NCBI RefSeq assembly: GCF_900070205.1
Contig: NZ_FAOO01000008.1
Coordinates: 21,982 to 85,981 of the forward strand
Length of the DNA stretch: 64,000 nt
Source: Candidatus Thermokryptus mobilis
Lineage (GTDB): Bacteria; Bacteroidota; Ignavibacteria; Kryptoniales; Kryptoniaceae
Direction of reading: 5' to 3'
The notes under the pieces were generated by a model that did not search any database, had not been told where the DNA came from, and worked only from the letters and a program-made list of their open reading frames with translations. Below, in pieces: positions 51,908 through 63,382 of the stretch. Every line of letters starts with the position of its first letter. The first letter of the stretch is position 1. Made by a program: the position numbers and the translations under genes.

Positions 51908-53098
51908 TCACTTGTCTTTTATCGCTGAAATTCCGGGCAACTCTTTTCCTTCAAGGAATTCAAGTGAAGCGCCTCCACCCGTTGAGACATGAGAAACTTT
52001 ATCCGACAGTCCCGCTTTTGAAATTGCTGAGGCGGAATCACCACCGCCTACAATCGTCACTGCTCCTTTGCTTGTTATCTCGGCAAGGACTTTAGCTATT
52101 TCAAATGTTCCTTTAGCGAAATTATCAAATTCAAAGACGCCCATCGGTCCGTTCCAAACAACTGTTTTTGCATCCTTTAAAACATCTTTAAATGTCTCAA
52201 TCGTTTTGGGTCCTATATCAAGTATCATCCAATCGGGTTTAACTTTGTCAACCGATGTTATTTCAAAGTTTGCGTTATTTGAGAATTCGCTTGCTATCAC
52301 ACAATCCACAGGCAAGATGAATTTTATATTTCTTTTCTCTGCTTCACTTAGAATTTCTTTTGCGAGTTCAATTTTATCATTTTCAACAAGAGATTTGCCG
52401 ACTTCATAACCTTTCGCTTTCAAAAATGTATTTGCCATTCCTCCACCGATCAAAAAGGCATCAACTTTATCCATTAAATTTTTTATCACTTGAATTTTAT
52501 CTGATACCTTTGCACCACCAAGTATTGCTACATAAGGTTTTTCTGGGTTTGTGAGTGCTTTTGATAGATATTCAATTTCTTTTTTCATCAGGTAACCGAT
52601 GGCTGTTTCCTTGACAAATCTCGCAACCCCCTCTGTTGATGCATGGGCACGATGAGCGCTTCCAAAAGCATCGTTTATATAAACATCGGCTATTGAAGCG
52701 AGCTCTTTGGCGAAGTTTTCATCGTTTTTTTCTTCCTCAGGATGGAATCTCACATTTTCAAGCAATAGAACTTCACCTTCTTTCAGTTCAGAAACCATTT
52801 TCCTTACTTCTTCACCAATGCAATCCGGGGTGAACTTAACGCTTATCCCAAGTAGTTTTGATAAATGTTCTGCGATTGGTTTTAAGCTGTATTTTTCGTC
52901 AAATCCCTTCGGTCGACCAAGGTGGCTTATTAAAATCGCCTTTCCGCCACTTTCAATTATTTTTCTTATCGTTGGGAGTGATTCCCTTATTCTCGTGTCA
53001 TCGGCGACCTTCCCATTCTCAATCGGGACATTAAAATCAACTCTAACGAGAACCCTTTTGCCTTTTAGGTTTAGGTCGTCAATTGTGATTTTTTTCAT
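51908..53098 (-). CDS. pgk: Phosphoglycerate kinase
   Basis: Glycolytic kinase transferring phosphate between 1,3-bisphosphoglycerate and ADP, 396 residues. Motifs: [63 protein letters not shown] and the nucleotide loop [17 protein letters not shown], with GGGDSASAI near the end. It follows the small LolA-like gene by 4 bases and is upstream of a terminator. gap is encoded about 800 bases upstream, so the usual gap-pgk order is kept but interrupted by that extra gene. Confidence 0.97.
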   Translation of the reverse strand: MKKITIDDLNLKGKRVLVRVDFNVPIENGKVADDTRIRESLPTIRKIIESGGKAILISHLGRPKGFDEKYSLKPIAEHLSKLLGISVKFTPDCIGEEVRKMVSELKEGEVLLLENVRFHPEEEKNDENFAKELASIADVYINDAFGSAHRAHASTEGVARFVKETAIGYLMKKEIEYLSKALTNPEKPYVAILGGAKVSDKIQVIKNLMDKVDAFLIGGGMANTFLKAKGYEVGKSLVENDKIELAKEILSEAEKRNIKFILPVDCVIASEFSNNANFEITSVDKVKPDWMILDIGPKTIETFKDVLKDAKTVVWNGPMGVFEFDNFAKGTFEIAKVLAEITSKGAVTIVGGGDSASAISKAGLSDKVSHVSTGGGASLEFLEGKELPGISAIKDK

Positions 53099-53102
53099 GG
53101 GC

Positions 53103-53837
53103 TTATTCCCCCGATTTATTTTTAAGTTTGAAGTCAGTCACCTCGTAAACGATTTTTATAGTCCCGAACTTTATGAAAAGCACTTTGGGGAAGACCTGTG
53201 TTTCATTTCTTGACAGTATAAGGGTGTCATCAAACGAATTTATGTCAAGGAATTGTTTATTTTGTATCTTGCCGAAACGTTTTGATTTATAGTTAATTTC
53301 GTATTCGCATTTCAAAGGCACAAAGCTTGAATTATCAATCCAAATTTTCCCTATTCCTTCTGCGTTTAATGTGTCGCTGTTGATTTTGTATTCAACCTTT
53401 ACGACTTCACAATCGTGACCATAAAGTTTTTCAACACCGCTTGTTTTATAACTTATCTTGGTATTGCTGGAGTTGTTGGAGGCTGATCTTAAGAATGGGA
53501 AGATAAGGTTTTTTATCTTTAAATTTTCATCTGCTCTGACTTTTTCAATTTGTTTTGCAATTCGCAGGCTTGAAGAGTCAGCGTTTGGTGGGATTGATGT
53601 GAGTTTTCTCTCTTTTATCGTTCCATTTTCAAATTTGACATCGTAAAGGAATTCATAGGTTGCCTTTTTAACTGTTAGGTTATAGTTAAATGTAACTTTG
53701 AGTTTGAATTCGCCCGTTGCGTTTTCAATTTTTTTATCGTTCTCTTCAACTTTTGCGATAGCTTTTTTAATTATTTCATTCGCATTTTGTACCAATAAGA
53801 TATTGGCGCTTAAAAGCAAGATTAAAAAAATCATCAC
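53103..53837 (-). CDS. Secreted hypothetical protein, possibly LolA-fold
   Basis: Exported protein of 244 residues with a short signal peptide (residues 1-18, cleavage near NANE). The mature part is beta-rich with charged strands: [37 protein letters not shown] and [20 protein letters not shown]. The pattern of strands ending in a short statement on how the value is measured (IWID..FVPLK) is seen in outer-membrane lipoprotein-sorting (LolA-like) proteins, so that fold is suggested. No family name is certain. It sits between gap and pgk on the same strand, 19 bases after the gap terminator and 4 bases before pgk. Confidence 0.68.
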   Translation of the reverse strand: MMIFLILLLSANILLVQNANEIIKKAIAKVEENDKKIENATGEFKLKVTFNYNLTVKKATYEFLYDVKFENGTIKERKLTSIPPNADSSSLRIAKQIEKVRADENLKIKNLIFPFLRSASNNSSNTKISYKTSGVEKLYGHDCEVVKVEYKINSDTLNAEGIGKIWIDNSSFVPLKCEYEINYKSKRFGKIQNKQFLDINSFDDTLILSRNETQVFPKVLFIKFGTIKIVYEVTDFKLKNKSGE

Positions 53838-53855
53838 ATTTGCCCCTTTACTTTA

Positions 53856-53884
53856 TAAAAAATTGCGGTGGCTTTCGCCACCGC
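53856..53884 (-). terminator. Intrinsic terminator after gap
   Basis: On the minus strand, GCGGTGGC/GCCACCGC form an 8-bp stem with a GAAA tetraloop, followed by AATTTTTTAT. It starts 9 bases after the gap stop codon. Confidence 0.93.
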
Positions 53885-53892
53885 TTCTTTTC

Positions 53893-54915
<1,023 letters not shown>

Positions 54916-54946
54916 TCAAATTTTATTTTTGAAAAATCACAAGTTA

Positions 54947-54975
54947 AATTTATGCAGGGATGACTTAAAAAGCAA
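54947..54975 (-). promoter_or_regulatory. Possible promoter of gap
   Basis: On the minus strand, TTGCTT (54975-54970), a 17-base spacer and TAAATT (54952-54947), about 41 bases before the gap start codon. The elements match the consensus moderately. Confidence 0.45.
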
Positions 54976-55045
54976 CTAAAATTTTTGCAATTTGAAGCCA
55001 ATTGTTTTAAATTTATTCAAGCAAAATCAATTTTAATGCGAGACA

Positions 55046-56866
55046 TTGAACCGCAACTTTAAAAAAATTTCCCTGTTCATCGTATTAATCCCAATTTTCG
55101 GATGTTCCGTTTGGAAGAGCGTGTTTAACGAGTTTAATGCTTATTTTAACACCTATTATAACGCTAAGGAGATATTCGCGCAAGTTGAAGAGGTCGTGCA
55201 GGGGAGGCAAAAGGCGGAGAAATTTTTAACGATTGAAAAAAATGATGATGAAATAAAAATACCGCCAAATGAAAAAAACAAACTTGACGATGTTATAAAA
55301 AAGTGCTCAAAAATTTTGCAGTATTATATTAACACATCAATAGCAGATGATGCTCTCTTGATAATTGGAAAGTCATATCTTTATCAGGATAATTACCTTG
55401 CTGCTGAGAGAAAGTTTGCAGAGTTGATTTCCAATTTCCCAAGAAGTGATCTTTACAATGAGGCGCTTTATTATCTTATGTTGACGCTTGTAAAGGAGAA
55501 AAAGTATGCTGATGCTGTGGTGTCATTTCAAACCAAGGCGAATCCAGAAAAGAGAAAGAATTTGGGGAAGCTTTATAAAATTTATGCGGTTGCAAAATTT
55601 AAGCTTGGCGAGGTTGACAGCGCAATTAATTACTTAAAACTCGCGCTAAACAATGCGAAAGGTGAAGACAAAGCTGAAATTTTATTTTACCTTGGGGAAA
55701 TAAGCGAGTTAAAAGACAGAGAAGAAAGTGCTAAATTTTATTATGAATCCGCAAAGGTCACGAAAAGACAAAACCTTAAAGTATGGGCGCTTATAAAATA
55801 TTCAATTCAAAAGCGAGAACTTGGTGAATATGATATTGCCTTAAGGGCTTTAAACGATCTTTTGGAGCAAAATTTTGATGCTGACTACGCAAGGAGAATT
55901 TACCTTGAACTTGCTCGGACATACAATCACGCTGGAAAAATTGACAAGGCAATTCAGACATATCTTTACCTTGACACAACTTATAAGAGAACGGAAGAAT
56001 CGGCGTATGGATATTTTGAGCTTGGGCGTTTGTATGAGGAAAGGATTGGGAATTACGATTCAGCGAAGTTTTTCTTTGACAAAGCGCGACTTGAAAATCC
56101 ACAAAGTGATGTTTCAAAAATTGCACAGAGGAAGGTTGAACAATACAATAACTATTTCAAATACATCTCAACGATATCGCGAGCTGATAGTTTATCCGAG
56201 GAACAGGTTTCTGATGCGAAGTATTCACTTGCGTGGCTTTTCTATATGTCATTTGGGCGCTTGGATTCAGCGATCCATTATTTAAATGATGTAATTAAAA
56301 ATCACCCGAATTCATCGGCTTCCGCTCGTGCATATTATCTTTTTGGGATGATTTATGAACCGATAGACAGCCAAAAAGCCAGGGAAATTTACGCTGAACT
56401 TATCAGGAAATTTCCAGAAACGCAGTATGCAAAGCAGGCGATGAAAATACTTGGAGTGAAAGACGATGTGGAGAAGGACACTTTAGAGAAACTTTACAAT
56501 ATCGCTTGTTCTATGATTGACACAAACCCGCAGGGAGCGATTGACCTTTTTTTGAGAGTTTATAATCAAAGCGTTGATGCGAATTTGAAAGCGAGAGCGT
56601 TTTTTGCTATTGGGTGGATCAATGAATACAAATTGAAAAATTATTCAAAAGCGATTGAGTATTATACAAAGATACTTGATAGCTTCCCGAACACCGAATA
56701 TGCCAAGATAGTTAGCGTGAAGGTCAATCCTGATAAACAAGAGGAAAAGCCGAAACAACCTCAGATCACACCCGAGGTCAAGCCAAAGCAGAAGGAATTT
56801 GAAAGCGAACTTGAGGATGAAATGAAAATAAGGGATAGGAGGAGAAAGCGAATAGATGATAATTAA
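55046..56866 (+). CDS. TPR lipoprotein, SprE/PorW-like
   Basis: Surface or periplasmic lipoprotein of 606 residues. The lipobox is IPIFGC with Cys20. Directly after it comes NEFNAYFNTYYNAKEIF, a pattern like the start of SprE/PorW proteins that help the type IX secretion system. TPR repeats fill about 90-560 (LIIGKSYLYQDNYLAAERKF, YLGEISELKDREESAKFYYE, WLFYMSFGRLDSAIHYLND). A Lys/Glu/Pro-rich tail ends the protein. The start is TTG, since no in-frame ATG precedes the signal peptide. It overlaps pyrK by 11 bases. The SprE/PorW assignment is an inference from the N-terminus and layout. Confidence 0.78.
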   Translation: MNRNFKKISLFIVLIPIFGCSVWKSVFNEFNAYFNTYYNAKEIFAQVEEVVQGRQKAEKFLTIEKNDDEIKIPPNEKNKLDDVIKKCSKILQYYINTSIADDALLIIGKSYLYQDNYLAAERKFAELISNFPRSDLYNEALYYLMLTLVKEKKYADAVVSFQTKANPEKRKNLGKLYKIYAVAKFKLGEVDSAINYLKLALNNAKGEDKAEILFYLGEISELKDREESAKFYYESAKVTKRQNLKVWALIKYSIQKRELGEYDIALRALNDLLEQNFDADYARRIYLELARTYNHAGKIDKAIQTYLYLDTTYKRTEESAYGYFELGRLYEERIGNYDSAKFFFDKARLENPQSDVSKIAQRKVEQYNNYFKYISTISRADSLSEEQVSDAKYSLAWLFYMSFGRLDSAIHYLNDVIKNHPNSSASARAYYLFGMIYEPIDSQKAREIYAELIRKFPETQYAKQAMKILGVKDDVEKDTLEKLYNIACSMIDTNPQGAIDLFLRVYNQSVDANLKARAFFAIGWINEYKLKNYSKAIEYYTKILDSFPNTEYAKIVSVKVNPDKQEEKPKQPQITPEVKPKQKEFESELEDEMKIRDRRRKRIDDN

Positions 56867-57617
56867 ACTTGTTTCAACTGTAAAGTTAAAAGAACACCTA
56901 ACAGATGGAATTTTCAGGTTGACGCTTTATGCTCCTGAAATTGCAAGCATTTCAAAACCGGGGCAATTTGTAAATGTGAAAGTTTCAGATTATTTTGATC
57001 CGCTGTTGAGAAGACCTTTCAGCATTTGCGATGCTGATGGTGAATACATTAAGTTAATTTTTAACATTGCTGGCAAGGGAACGAAAATTTTGGCAGAGTT
57101 AGAGCAAGGCGATGAAGTTGATTTGTTTGGACCACTTGGGAGAGGGTTTGAAGTTGATGATGATTTTGATGTGGCTTTAATTGTTGCTGGAGGGCTTGGG
57201 GTTGCACCTTTCCCTTTCCTTGTGAAAATTTTGAAGGAAAAGGGCAAAAGGATAGTTTCTTATGTCGGTGCAAGGACAAAAGAGCAAGTCATCTCTGATG
57301 GACTTGAAAATGTAAATGTTGCGACCGATGACGGCTCTGCTGGCTTTAAAGGAACCGTTGTTGAACTTGTCAAGTTAAACATATTGAATTTGGATTCGTC
57401 AAAAATTAAAATTTTCGGTTGCGGTCCAACCCCGATGTTGAAATCCCTTGTTAAACTTTGTGACGAGTATAATTTGAAATGTGAAGTTTCAGTTGAAACA
57501 GCAATGGCTTGTGGCACGGGCTTATGCCAAGGTTGTGTTGTAACGACGAGGGACTTTAGTTATAAGCTTGCATGTAAAGATGGACCCGTTTTCAATGTAA
57601 GGGAGATTTTGATATGA
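56856..57617 (+). CDS. pyrK: Dihydroorotate dehydrogenase B, electron-transfer subunit
   Basis: FAD and [2Fe-2S] subunit that passes electrons from the PyrD flavin to NAD. The 253-residue protein has the FAD site LLRRPFSICDADGEYIKLIF, the NAD site VALIVAGGLGVAPFPFLVKIL, GCGPTPMLKSLVKLC, and the cluster cysteines in MACGTGLCQGCVV and LACKDGPVF. It overlaps pyrD by 4 bases (ATGA), the classic class 1B pair, and starts within the end of the TPR lipoprotein gene. Confidence 0.95.
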   Translation: MIIKLVSTVKLKEHLTDGIFRLTLYAPEIASISKPGQFVNVKVSDYFDPLLRRPFSICDADGEYIKLIFNIAGKGTKILAELEQGDEVDLFGPLGRGFEVDDDFDVALIVAGGLGVAPFPFLVKILKEKGKRIVSYVGARTKEQVISDGLENVNVATDDGSAGFKGTVVELVKLNILNLDSSKIKIFGCGPTPMLKSLVKLCDEYNLKCEVSVETAMACGTGLCQGCVVTTRDFSYKLACKDGPVFNVREILI

Positions 57618-58549
57618 TCAAGATGCAAGTTGATATAGGAAATTTAAAATTGAAAAATCCAGTTCTCGTTGCATCTGGGACATTTGGTTATGGTGATGAA
57701 CTTATTGAGCTTTTTGATGTCGGTCAGCTCGGTGGTATAGTTACGAAGTCGCTTACGCTTAAACCAAGGGCTGGAAATCCACCGCCGAGGATTGTTGAGA
57801 CACCTTGCGGTATGCTTAACTCAATCGGTCTTGCAAATATCGGCGTTGATAGGTTCATAGCTGAGAAACTTCCCATTTTGAGGAATTTCAAAACCGCTAT
57901 AATTGTCAATGTGGCTGGTAAAAGGATTGAAGATTATTGCGAGGTCATAAAAAGAATTGAAGACGCTGGTGGAGTTGACGCTTATGAGATTAACATATCT
58001 TGTCCAAATGTTAAAGAGGGAGGACTTGAGTTTGGGACAAGCCGTGAGATGACGGCAAAAATTGTAAACTCAGTGAGAAAGGCAACTGATAAAACATTGA
58101 TCATAAAGTTGACGCCAAATGTTACAAAGATTTCCGAAATCGCAAAGGTTTGCAAGGATGAAGGAGCTGATGCTGTATCGCTTATAAATACTGTTGTTGG
58201 AATGGCTATTGATATAAAGACGAGAAAACCGAAGCTTTCAACGATAACCGGTGGGCTTTCAGGTCCGGCGATAAAACCGATAGCAATTGCGAAGGTTTTT
58301 GAGGTCTTTCAAAATGTTGATATACCGATAATTGGGATCGGTGGGATAATGAACTGGATGGATGCGGTTGAATTTTTAATTGCGGGTGCAAAAGCTATTC
58401 AAGTTGGCACGGCAAATTTCGTTGACCCTACGGCTTCAATACAAATTTTAAACGGGATAATTTCATATTGCGAGGAAAATAAAATTTCTGATATAAACGA
58501 TTTGATCGGTTCAATCGTCATTGAACAAGCGCAGGAACACATCAAATAA
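57614..58549 (+). CDS. pyrD: Dihydroorotate dehydrogenase B, catalytic subunit
   Basis: Pyrimidine biosynthesis enzyme, class 1B, 311 residues. The FMN-barrel motifs are NPVLVASGTFGYGDELIEL, GNPPPRIVETPCGMLNSIGL, EINISCPNVKEGG with the active-site cysteine of class 1, LIIKLTPNVTKISEIA, GGLSGPAIKPIAIA and IIGIGGIMNWMDAVEF. Adjacent pyrK confirms the NAD-linked heterotetramer type. No other pyr gene is in the window; folC follows after 23 bases. Confidence 0.97.
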   Translation: MIKMQVDIGNLKLKNPVLVASGTFGYGDELIELFDVGQLGGIVTKSLTLKPRAGNPPPRIVETPCGMLNSIGLANIGVDRFIAEKLPILRNFKTAIIVNVAGKRIEDYCEVIKRIEDAGGVDAYEINISCPNVKEGGLEFGTSREMTAKIVNSVRKATDKTLIIKLTPNVTKISEIAKVCKDEGADAVSLINTVVGMAIDIKTRKPKLSTITGGLSGPAIKPIAIAKVFEVFQNVDIPIIGIGGIMNWMDAVEFLIAGAKAIQVGTANFVDPTASIQILNGIISYCEENKISDINDLIGSIVIEQAQEHIK

Positions 58550-58572
58550 AACCTCATTCGGGAGAAATACAA

Positions 58573-59886
58573 ATGGAGCATCGGAAATATCTTGAGGTGA
58601 TAAATTATCTTTATTCGCTTCAGCGCTTTGGGATAAAACTTGGTTTGCATAATATTGAAAGATTGCTTAAATTACTGCAGAACCCGGAAGAAAAGTTCAC
58701 CTCAATTCACATTGCTGGGACAAACGGTAAAGGTTCAGCATCATCTTTTATAGCGTCAATTTTAAGTTCATCTGGTTACAAAGTTGGTCTTTACACATCA
58801 CCGCATCTTGTTGATTTCACGGAGAGGATACGCATCAATGGCGCACCGATATCAAGGGAAAGAGTTGTTGAATATGTTGAGATTTTGCGCGATGAAATAG
58901 ATCTTTTAAAAGCTACCTTTTTTGAGGTAACGACGGCGATTGCATTTAAGTATTTTGCCGATGAGAAAGTTGATTTCGCCGTTGTAGAGGTTGGGCTTGG
59001 CGGGCGACTTGATTCAACAAATGTAATTAAACCCGCTGTTTCTGTGATTACTACTGTTTCATTTGACCATATGGATGTTCTTGGGGAAACGATTGAGCAG
59101 ATATCTCTTGAGAAAGCGGGGATAATAAAAAAGGGAATCCCCTGTGTTACAGGATGTGAAGATGAAAGGGCTCTTGGTGTGATTAAGAAAGTTGCTGATG
59201 AGAAAAACTCCGAGCTTGTAGTTTTGGATGAAGTTGCTAAATTTAGATTGAAGGGGATTGAGGAAAAAAGTATAAAATTTGATTTGAATACACAGAAAAA
59301 TTTTTATAGTGATCTTGTCACAGGGGTTGGCGGGAGCTTTCAGCTGAGAAATTCGGCGCTTTCAATTTTAGTTTATGAAAAACTCTGTGAGCTTGGATTA
59401 GCTAAGTTCAGAAGCGATTTCGTTTATGATGGGCTTTTAAATGTGGTTAGATTTTCGGGATTAAGGGGTCGTTTTGAAATTTTAAAGGAAAAGCCAAAAG
59501 TTGTAGCTGATGTCGCTCATAACTATCCAGCGATATGTCAACTCGTCTCGGAACTTGGAAATTTCAAACGAAAAAGGACACTTGTTTTGTTCGGTGTAAT
59601 GAAGGACAAAGAATATGAAAAGATGATAAAGAAACTTTCTGAGGTTGCTGATTTTGCCGTTGCGACACAACCGAAAATTGGTCGTGCGCTTAACTGTAAA
59701 ACAATCGCTGAAATTTTTAAGCGAAATAATGTTGAAGCGATTGCGATTCCTGATTCTGACAGGGCGTATGATTTTATCCTTGGTGAAGCAGGGGAGGACG
59801 ATTTAATTTTGGTGACCGGTTCTCATTATCTTGTTGGTGAGGTGATCGCACACATTGAGAGGAGAAAAATTGAAATTTTAATTTAA
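58573..59886 (+). CDS. folC: Folylpolyglutamate synthase/dihydrofolate synthase
   Basis: Adds glutamate to folates, and probably to dihydropteroate, using ATP. The 437-residue Mur-ligase-like protein has the P-loop [19 protein letters not shown], the [17 protein letters not shown] segment, [24 protein letters not shown] and [10 protein letters not shown]. The C-terminal domain has [15 protein letters not shown] and [10 protein letters not shown]. An ATG preceded by GGGAG is used. It lies between pyrD and rho on one strand. Confidence 0.95.
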   Translation: MEHRKYLEVINYLYSLQRFGIKLGLHNIERLLKLLQNPEEKFTSIHIAGTNGKGSASSFIASILSSSGYKVGLYTSPHLVDFTERIRINGAPISRERVVEYVEILRDEIDLLKATFFEVTTAIAFKYFADEKVDFAVVEVGLGGRLDSTNVIKPAVSVITTVSFDHMDVLGETIEQISLEKAGIIKKGIPCVTGCEDERALGVIKKVADEKNSELVVLDEVAKFRLKGIEEKSIKFDLNTQKNFYSDLVTGVGGSFQLRNSALSILVYEKLCELGLAKFRSDFVYDGLLNVVRFSGLRGRFEILKEKPKVVADVAHNYPAICQLVSELGNFKRKRTLVLFGVMKDKEYEKMIKKLSEVADFAVATQPKIGRALNCKTIAEIFKRNNVEAIAIPDSDRAYDFILGEAGEDDLILVTGSHYLVGEVIAHIERRKIEILI

Positions 59887-59912
59887 AACAAAATTTTGGA
59901 GGCGCATCAAAA

Positions 59913-61211
59913 ATGGTAATGGACATTGCAGAATTGCAGTCCAAGAAGGTTGCTGAGCTTCAAAAAATTGCAAAGGAGCTCGGCGTCACAGGTTATAGTG
60001 ATTTGAAAAAACAGGAGCTTATAATGAAGATTCTTGAGAAGATGCAAGAGCAGAGGGTGACGACTGGAGAAGCTGAGGAGGGCGAGGAGCAAAACGGAGT
60101 TATCTTTGGCAAGGGGGTTCTTGAAATTTTGCCTGATGGATATGGTTTCTTAAGGTCTGCAAATTATAGCTATCTTCCTTCGCCGGATGATATTTATGTG
60201 TCGCCGTCGCAGATCAAGAAATTCAATTTGAAAACTGGGGACACTGTGGCTGGTCAAGTCCGCCCGCCGAAAGAAGGGGAAAGATTTTATGCTCTTTTGA
60301 GAATTGATACAGTTAACGGTCTTGCTCCAGAAAAAGCCAGGGAGAGAATCCTATTTGAAAATCTCACACCGCTTTATCCGACGAAAAGAATCCGCCTTGA
60401 GACGGTCCCTGGAGAATATTCAATGAGAATACTTGATCTTTTCGCTCCAATTGGCAAAGGTCAGCGTGGTTTGATTGTGTCGCCACCAAAAGCGGGAAAA
60501 ACAGTATTGCTTCAAAAGATGGCAAACAGCATAATGAGGAATCACCCGGAGGTGAAATTGATAGTTCTTCTCATTGATGAGCGCCCGGAAGAGGTCACGG
60601 ATATGGAGCGCTCTGTTGGACCAGATGTTGAGGTAATAAGCTCAACTTTTGATGAACCGCCAGAAAGGCATATGCAGGTTGCTGATATGGTCCTTGAAAA
60701 AGCGAAGCGACTCGTTGAGTCGGGCAAAGATGTAGTTATACTTCTTGACAGTTTGACCCGTCTTGCAAGGGCAAGCAACCTCGTGACGCCACACAGTGGT
60801 AGAATTCTCTCGGGTGGTATTGATGCAAGTGCATTGATAAAACCGAAAAAATTCTTCGGCGCAGCTCGTGATACTGAAGAAGCGGGCAGCTTGACCATCA
60901 TAGCAACCGCTTTGATTGAAACGGGAAGCAGAATGGATGAGGTTATATTTGAAGAGTTCAAGGGAACGGGTAATATGGAAGTTGTTTTGACAAGAGAACT
61001 TGCCGACAGAAGGATATTCCCAGCAATTGACATCAATAAAACAGGAACAAGGAAGGAAGAACTTCTTCTTGAGCCAGAAGAACTCAATCGTGTTTGGATT
61101 TTGAGGAAGATTTTAAGCGAGATGTCCCCAGTTGAAGCGATGGAATTCTTACTTGAACATATGAAAGGGACAAGGAATAATAAGGAATTTTTGAAGTCAA
61201 TGAGCAGTTGA
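59913..61211 (+). CDS. rho: Transcription termination factor Rho
   Basis: Hexameric RNA helicase that ends transcription at C-rich sites, 432 residues. An N-terminal SAP-like helical region ([20 protein letters not shown]) is followed by the cold-shock-like RNA-binding fold ([20 protein letters not shown]). Walker A is [15 protein letters not shown], Walker [15 protein letters not shown]; the Q-loop and R-loop regions [20 protein letters not shown] and [20 protein letters not shown] are intact. A GGAGG ribosome site lies in front. Two close ATG codons exist at 59913 and 59919. The 3' end abuts the convergent PorZ-like gene. Confidence 0.97.
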   Translation: MVMDIAELQSKKVAELQKIAKELGVTGYSDLKKQELIMKILEKMQEQRVTTGEAEEGEEQNGVIFGKGVLEILPDGYGFLRSANYSYLPSPDDIYVSPSQIKKFNLKTGDTVAGQVRPPKEGERFYALLRIDTVNGLAPEKARERILFENLTPLYPTKRIRLETVPGEYSMRILDLFAPIGKGQRGLIVSPPKAGKTVLLQKMANSIMRNHPEVKLIVLLIDERPEEVTDMERSVGPDVEVISSTFDEPPERHMQVADMVLEKAKRLVESGKDVVILLDSLTRLARASNLVTPHSGRILSGGIDASALIKPKKFFGAARDTEEAGSLTIIATALIETGSRMDEVIFEEFKGTGNMEVVLTRELADRRIFPAIDINKTGTRKEELLLEPEELNRVWILRKILSEMSPVEAMEFLLEHMKGTRNNKEFLKSMSS

Positions 61212-61212
61212 T

Positions 61213-63378
61213 TTAATCTCTCAAAACGGCTAATTTTCCAATCCCAACTTTTGTTCCATCTTCGTTGTAAGCGACTATGAGATAAATTCCAGTGGGGACA
61301 TATTGTCCTTTTTCATCTTTGCCGTCCCAAGATGTTATTCTTCCCCCGGGAGTTGATAATGTTCTGACAAGGTCCCCACTTATCGTAAATATCTTTATCG
61401 TTGAATTTGAAACCAAGCCATCAATGATTACATTTAAATCCTCTTTGGGACGAAATGGATTTGGATAAAAATTTATCGTCTTAAATTCATCAACTGGCTT
61501 AGCGAATGCAGTCCTCAAACTTGTTAAACCTTTATCCGTTCCAAAGTAGATAACGCCGTTGTTTAAGTCAATTGCTATTGATTTGACATCATCGCTTAGA
61601 AGTGGTGAATTTGTCGCATCATATTGTGCGATGACGCTTGTCCCGTCAGGTGTGAGGACGAAGACGCCGTTTTTTGTAGCAATCCATTTATTGTTCACTC
61701 CGTCAACAGCAATGTCATTTATGTAAAAATCACGAAGCGAAAAAATTTTCCTTATACTTCCAGGTTTAAGCGGATCGTCTATATTTGTGATTATGTTAAG
61801 TCCATAAGCGGTTCCAACCCAGAGGTCACCGCGATTGTCAAATCTTATAACCGTCGGGTTCCCGTTTAAGCCATGTGCCGTTGAGATGTTAAACCATTTA
61901 TCATCACTTTTATCCAGCGGAGTTCCATTATCGTCAAAAACCAAGATATATCCGTGTTCAGTTACAATCCACTTTTTACCTTTTTCATCCAATTCAATCT
62001 GTATATTATAAAAATCACTCGGCTTGAAGCCGTTCCTGAAAGAAGTAAGCAAAGAGTCATTTCGCATCAGGTAAAGAATTATCAAATTTCTCGCCTTGTA
62101 ATTTAAAATCCAGGTGTAATTGCCTTGTTCTGCGATGTCGGTTATGACGACGAAATTTGTATCTTCAACGACGCCCATGAAACCATCTTGTTTTGAGAAA
62201 ATTTTCAAGGAGTCATTTTCATCAACTCTTATTAAACCACCACCCCAAGTCCCAATCCAGATGTATTTTTCCCCGATCCTCACCCTGTAACAATCGTCTG
62301 ACATATTCGGGAAAGTTTCCTTTGAGAAGTTCTTCCATTTTTTCCCATCAAATTTATAAAATCCTCTCCCCAAAAATTTTGATGAAGCAGCCCATAAATT
62401 GCCTTTGTTATCAACAGCCATGCTTGAAAATTGACTTCCATTTGGACCTTCGGGATAATGAAAGCTCCATTGCCCATTTTCAAGGATTCCAACGCCACTT
62501 GATCTGACACCAGCGATTATTTTACCGCGCCAGATGGAAACATCGTTGATTATATCTTTCGCTTCCGAAATAAAATTGACATTGCCATTTTTAAATGAGT
62601 GTATTGATTTTCCGCTTATGATTAAAATTGAGTCGCCGACATTTAGAATTTTATCAACGGGTGAGGAAAAAACTTTAACAAAACTTTCTCCTTGAAGGCG
62701 GAACATCCCATCTTGAGCCCCGGTGTAAATTTCGCCTTTTGAAACGCTTATACTTTTAAATCCACCAACTTTTCGCCAGATATTCCATCCAAAAGGTGAG
62801 ACAAGCGCCGGATTAAATCTATATCCTCTCGCTATTCCCTCGGAAGTGGCTATATAGATTGTATCATCTTTAACCTCAATGTCAAGGACCTGAACCCTTT
62901 CAACATCGGGGAAAATTTTCCTGTAAGTGTCAATGAATTCCAATTTTGAAATGCGGTAGGTTAAAAGCCCGAAGTTCGTCCCTATGAACAATGTATCTCC
63001 ATAAACTTTGAGAAAATTTATCCCTTTGTCCGTTTCAGGTGAATTTACTATGTCAAAAACGCGATTGACTTTATAGCTATGACCTGATTGAGTTAATATA
63101 TCAATTACGCCGTTTTGAAATCCGATGAATATGTGGTTTTTATCAGTTGTGAGAACCTTCACATCAACATCAAAAAGACCGTCAACTTTCAAAATTTTTT
63201 CAAATTTGTTTAAGTCAGGATAAAAGATGAAAATCCCACCCTCTGTTCCGGCGAAGATTGCTTTATCGGTCGGACTAATTTTTCTTACATTTTTCATATC
63301 GGTGTAATTTTCCCATTTCCCGATTTGAGCAAATGATTGTGAGATTAGAAGCAAGGTTATAAGGACGGCTTTTTTCAT
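61213..63378 (-). CDS. PorZ-like propeller protein with C-terminal sorting-type domain
   Basis: Exported protein of 721 residues. A signal peptide (about 1-17, cleavage near SFAQIG) is followed by IGKWENYTDMKNVRKI and many repeats of the two-component-regulator-propeller type (AIFAGTEGGIFIF, TLFIGTNFGLLTYR, TIYIATSEGIARG, NLWAASSKFLGRGFY, DLWVGTAYGLNIIT), enough for two beta-propellers. The last 85 residues begin FYPNPFRPKEDLNVIIDG and end in a FlgD/CHU-C-like sandwich (IKIFTISGDLVRTLSTPGG, WDGKDEKGQYVPTGIYLIV). The layout is that of PorZ, which works with the type IX secretion system at the cell surface. It precedes no kinase, so it is not a hybrid two-component sensor. ribH lies upstream on the same strand after 4 bases. 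Confidence 0.8.
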   Translation of the reverse strand: MKKAVLITLLLISQSFAQIGKWENYTDMKNVRKISPTDKAIFAGTEGGIFIFYPDLNKFEKILKVDGLFDVDVKVLTTDKNHIFIGFQNGVIDILTQSGHSYKVNRVFDIVNSPETDKGINFLKVYGDTLFIGTNFGLLTYRISKLEFIDTYRKIFPDVERVQVLDIEVKDDTIYIATSEGIARGYRFNPALVSPFGWNIWRKVGGFKSISVSKGEIYTGAQDGMFRLQGESFVKVFSSPVDKILNVGDSILIISGKSIHSFKNGNVNFISEAKDIINDVSIWRGKIIAGVRSSGVGILENGQWSFHYPEGPNGSQFSSMAVDNKGNLWAASSKFLGRGFYKFDGKKWKNFSKETFPNMSDDCYRVRIGEKYIWIGTWGGGLIRVDENDSLKIFSKQDGFMGVVEDTNFVVITDIAEQGNYTWILNYKARNLIILYLMRNDSLLTSFRNGFKPSDFYNIQIELDEKGKKWIVTEHGYILVFDDNGTPLDKSDDKWFNISTAHGLNGNPTVIRFDNRGDLWVGTAYGLNIITNIDDPLKPGSIRKIFSLRDFYINDIAVDGVNNKWIATKNGVFVLTPDGTSVIAQYDATNSPLLSDDVKSIAIDLNNGVIYFGTDKGLTSLRTAFAKPVDEFKTINFYPNPFRPKEDLNVIIDGLVSNSTIKIFTISGDLVRTLSTPGGRITSWDGKDEKGQYVPTGIYLIVAYNEDGTKVGIGKLAVLRD

Positions 63379-63382
63379 AGGG

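Noticed and set aside
60542-61087. 181-residue open frame on the minus strand inside rho
   Set aside because: Shadow of the strongly conserved rho ATPase domain; serine-rich low-information product.
61213-63378. Hybrid two-component sensor, suggested by the propeller repeats
   Set aside because: No kinase, receiver or membrane helix follows; the protein ends in a PNPF sorting-type domain.
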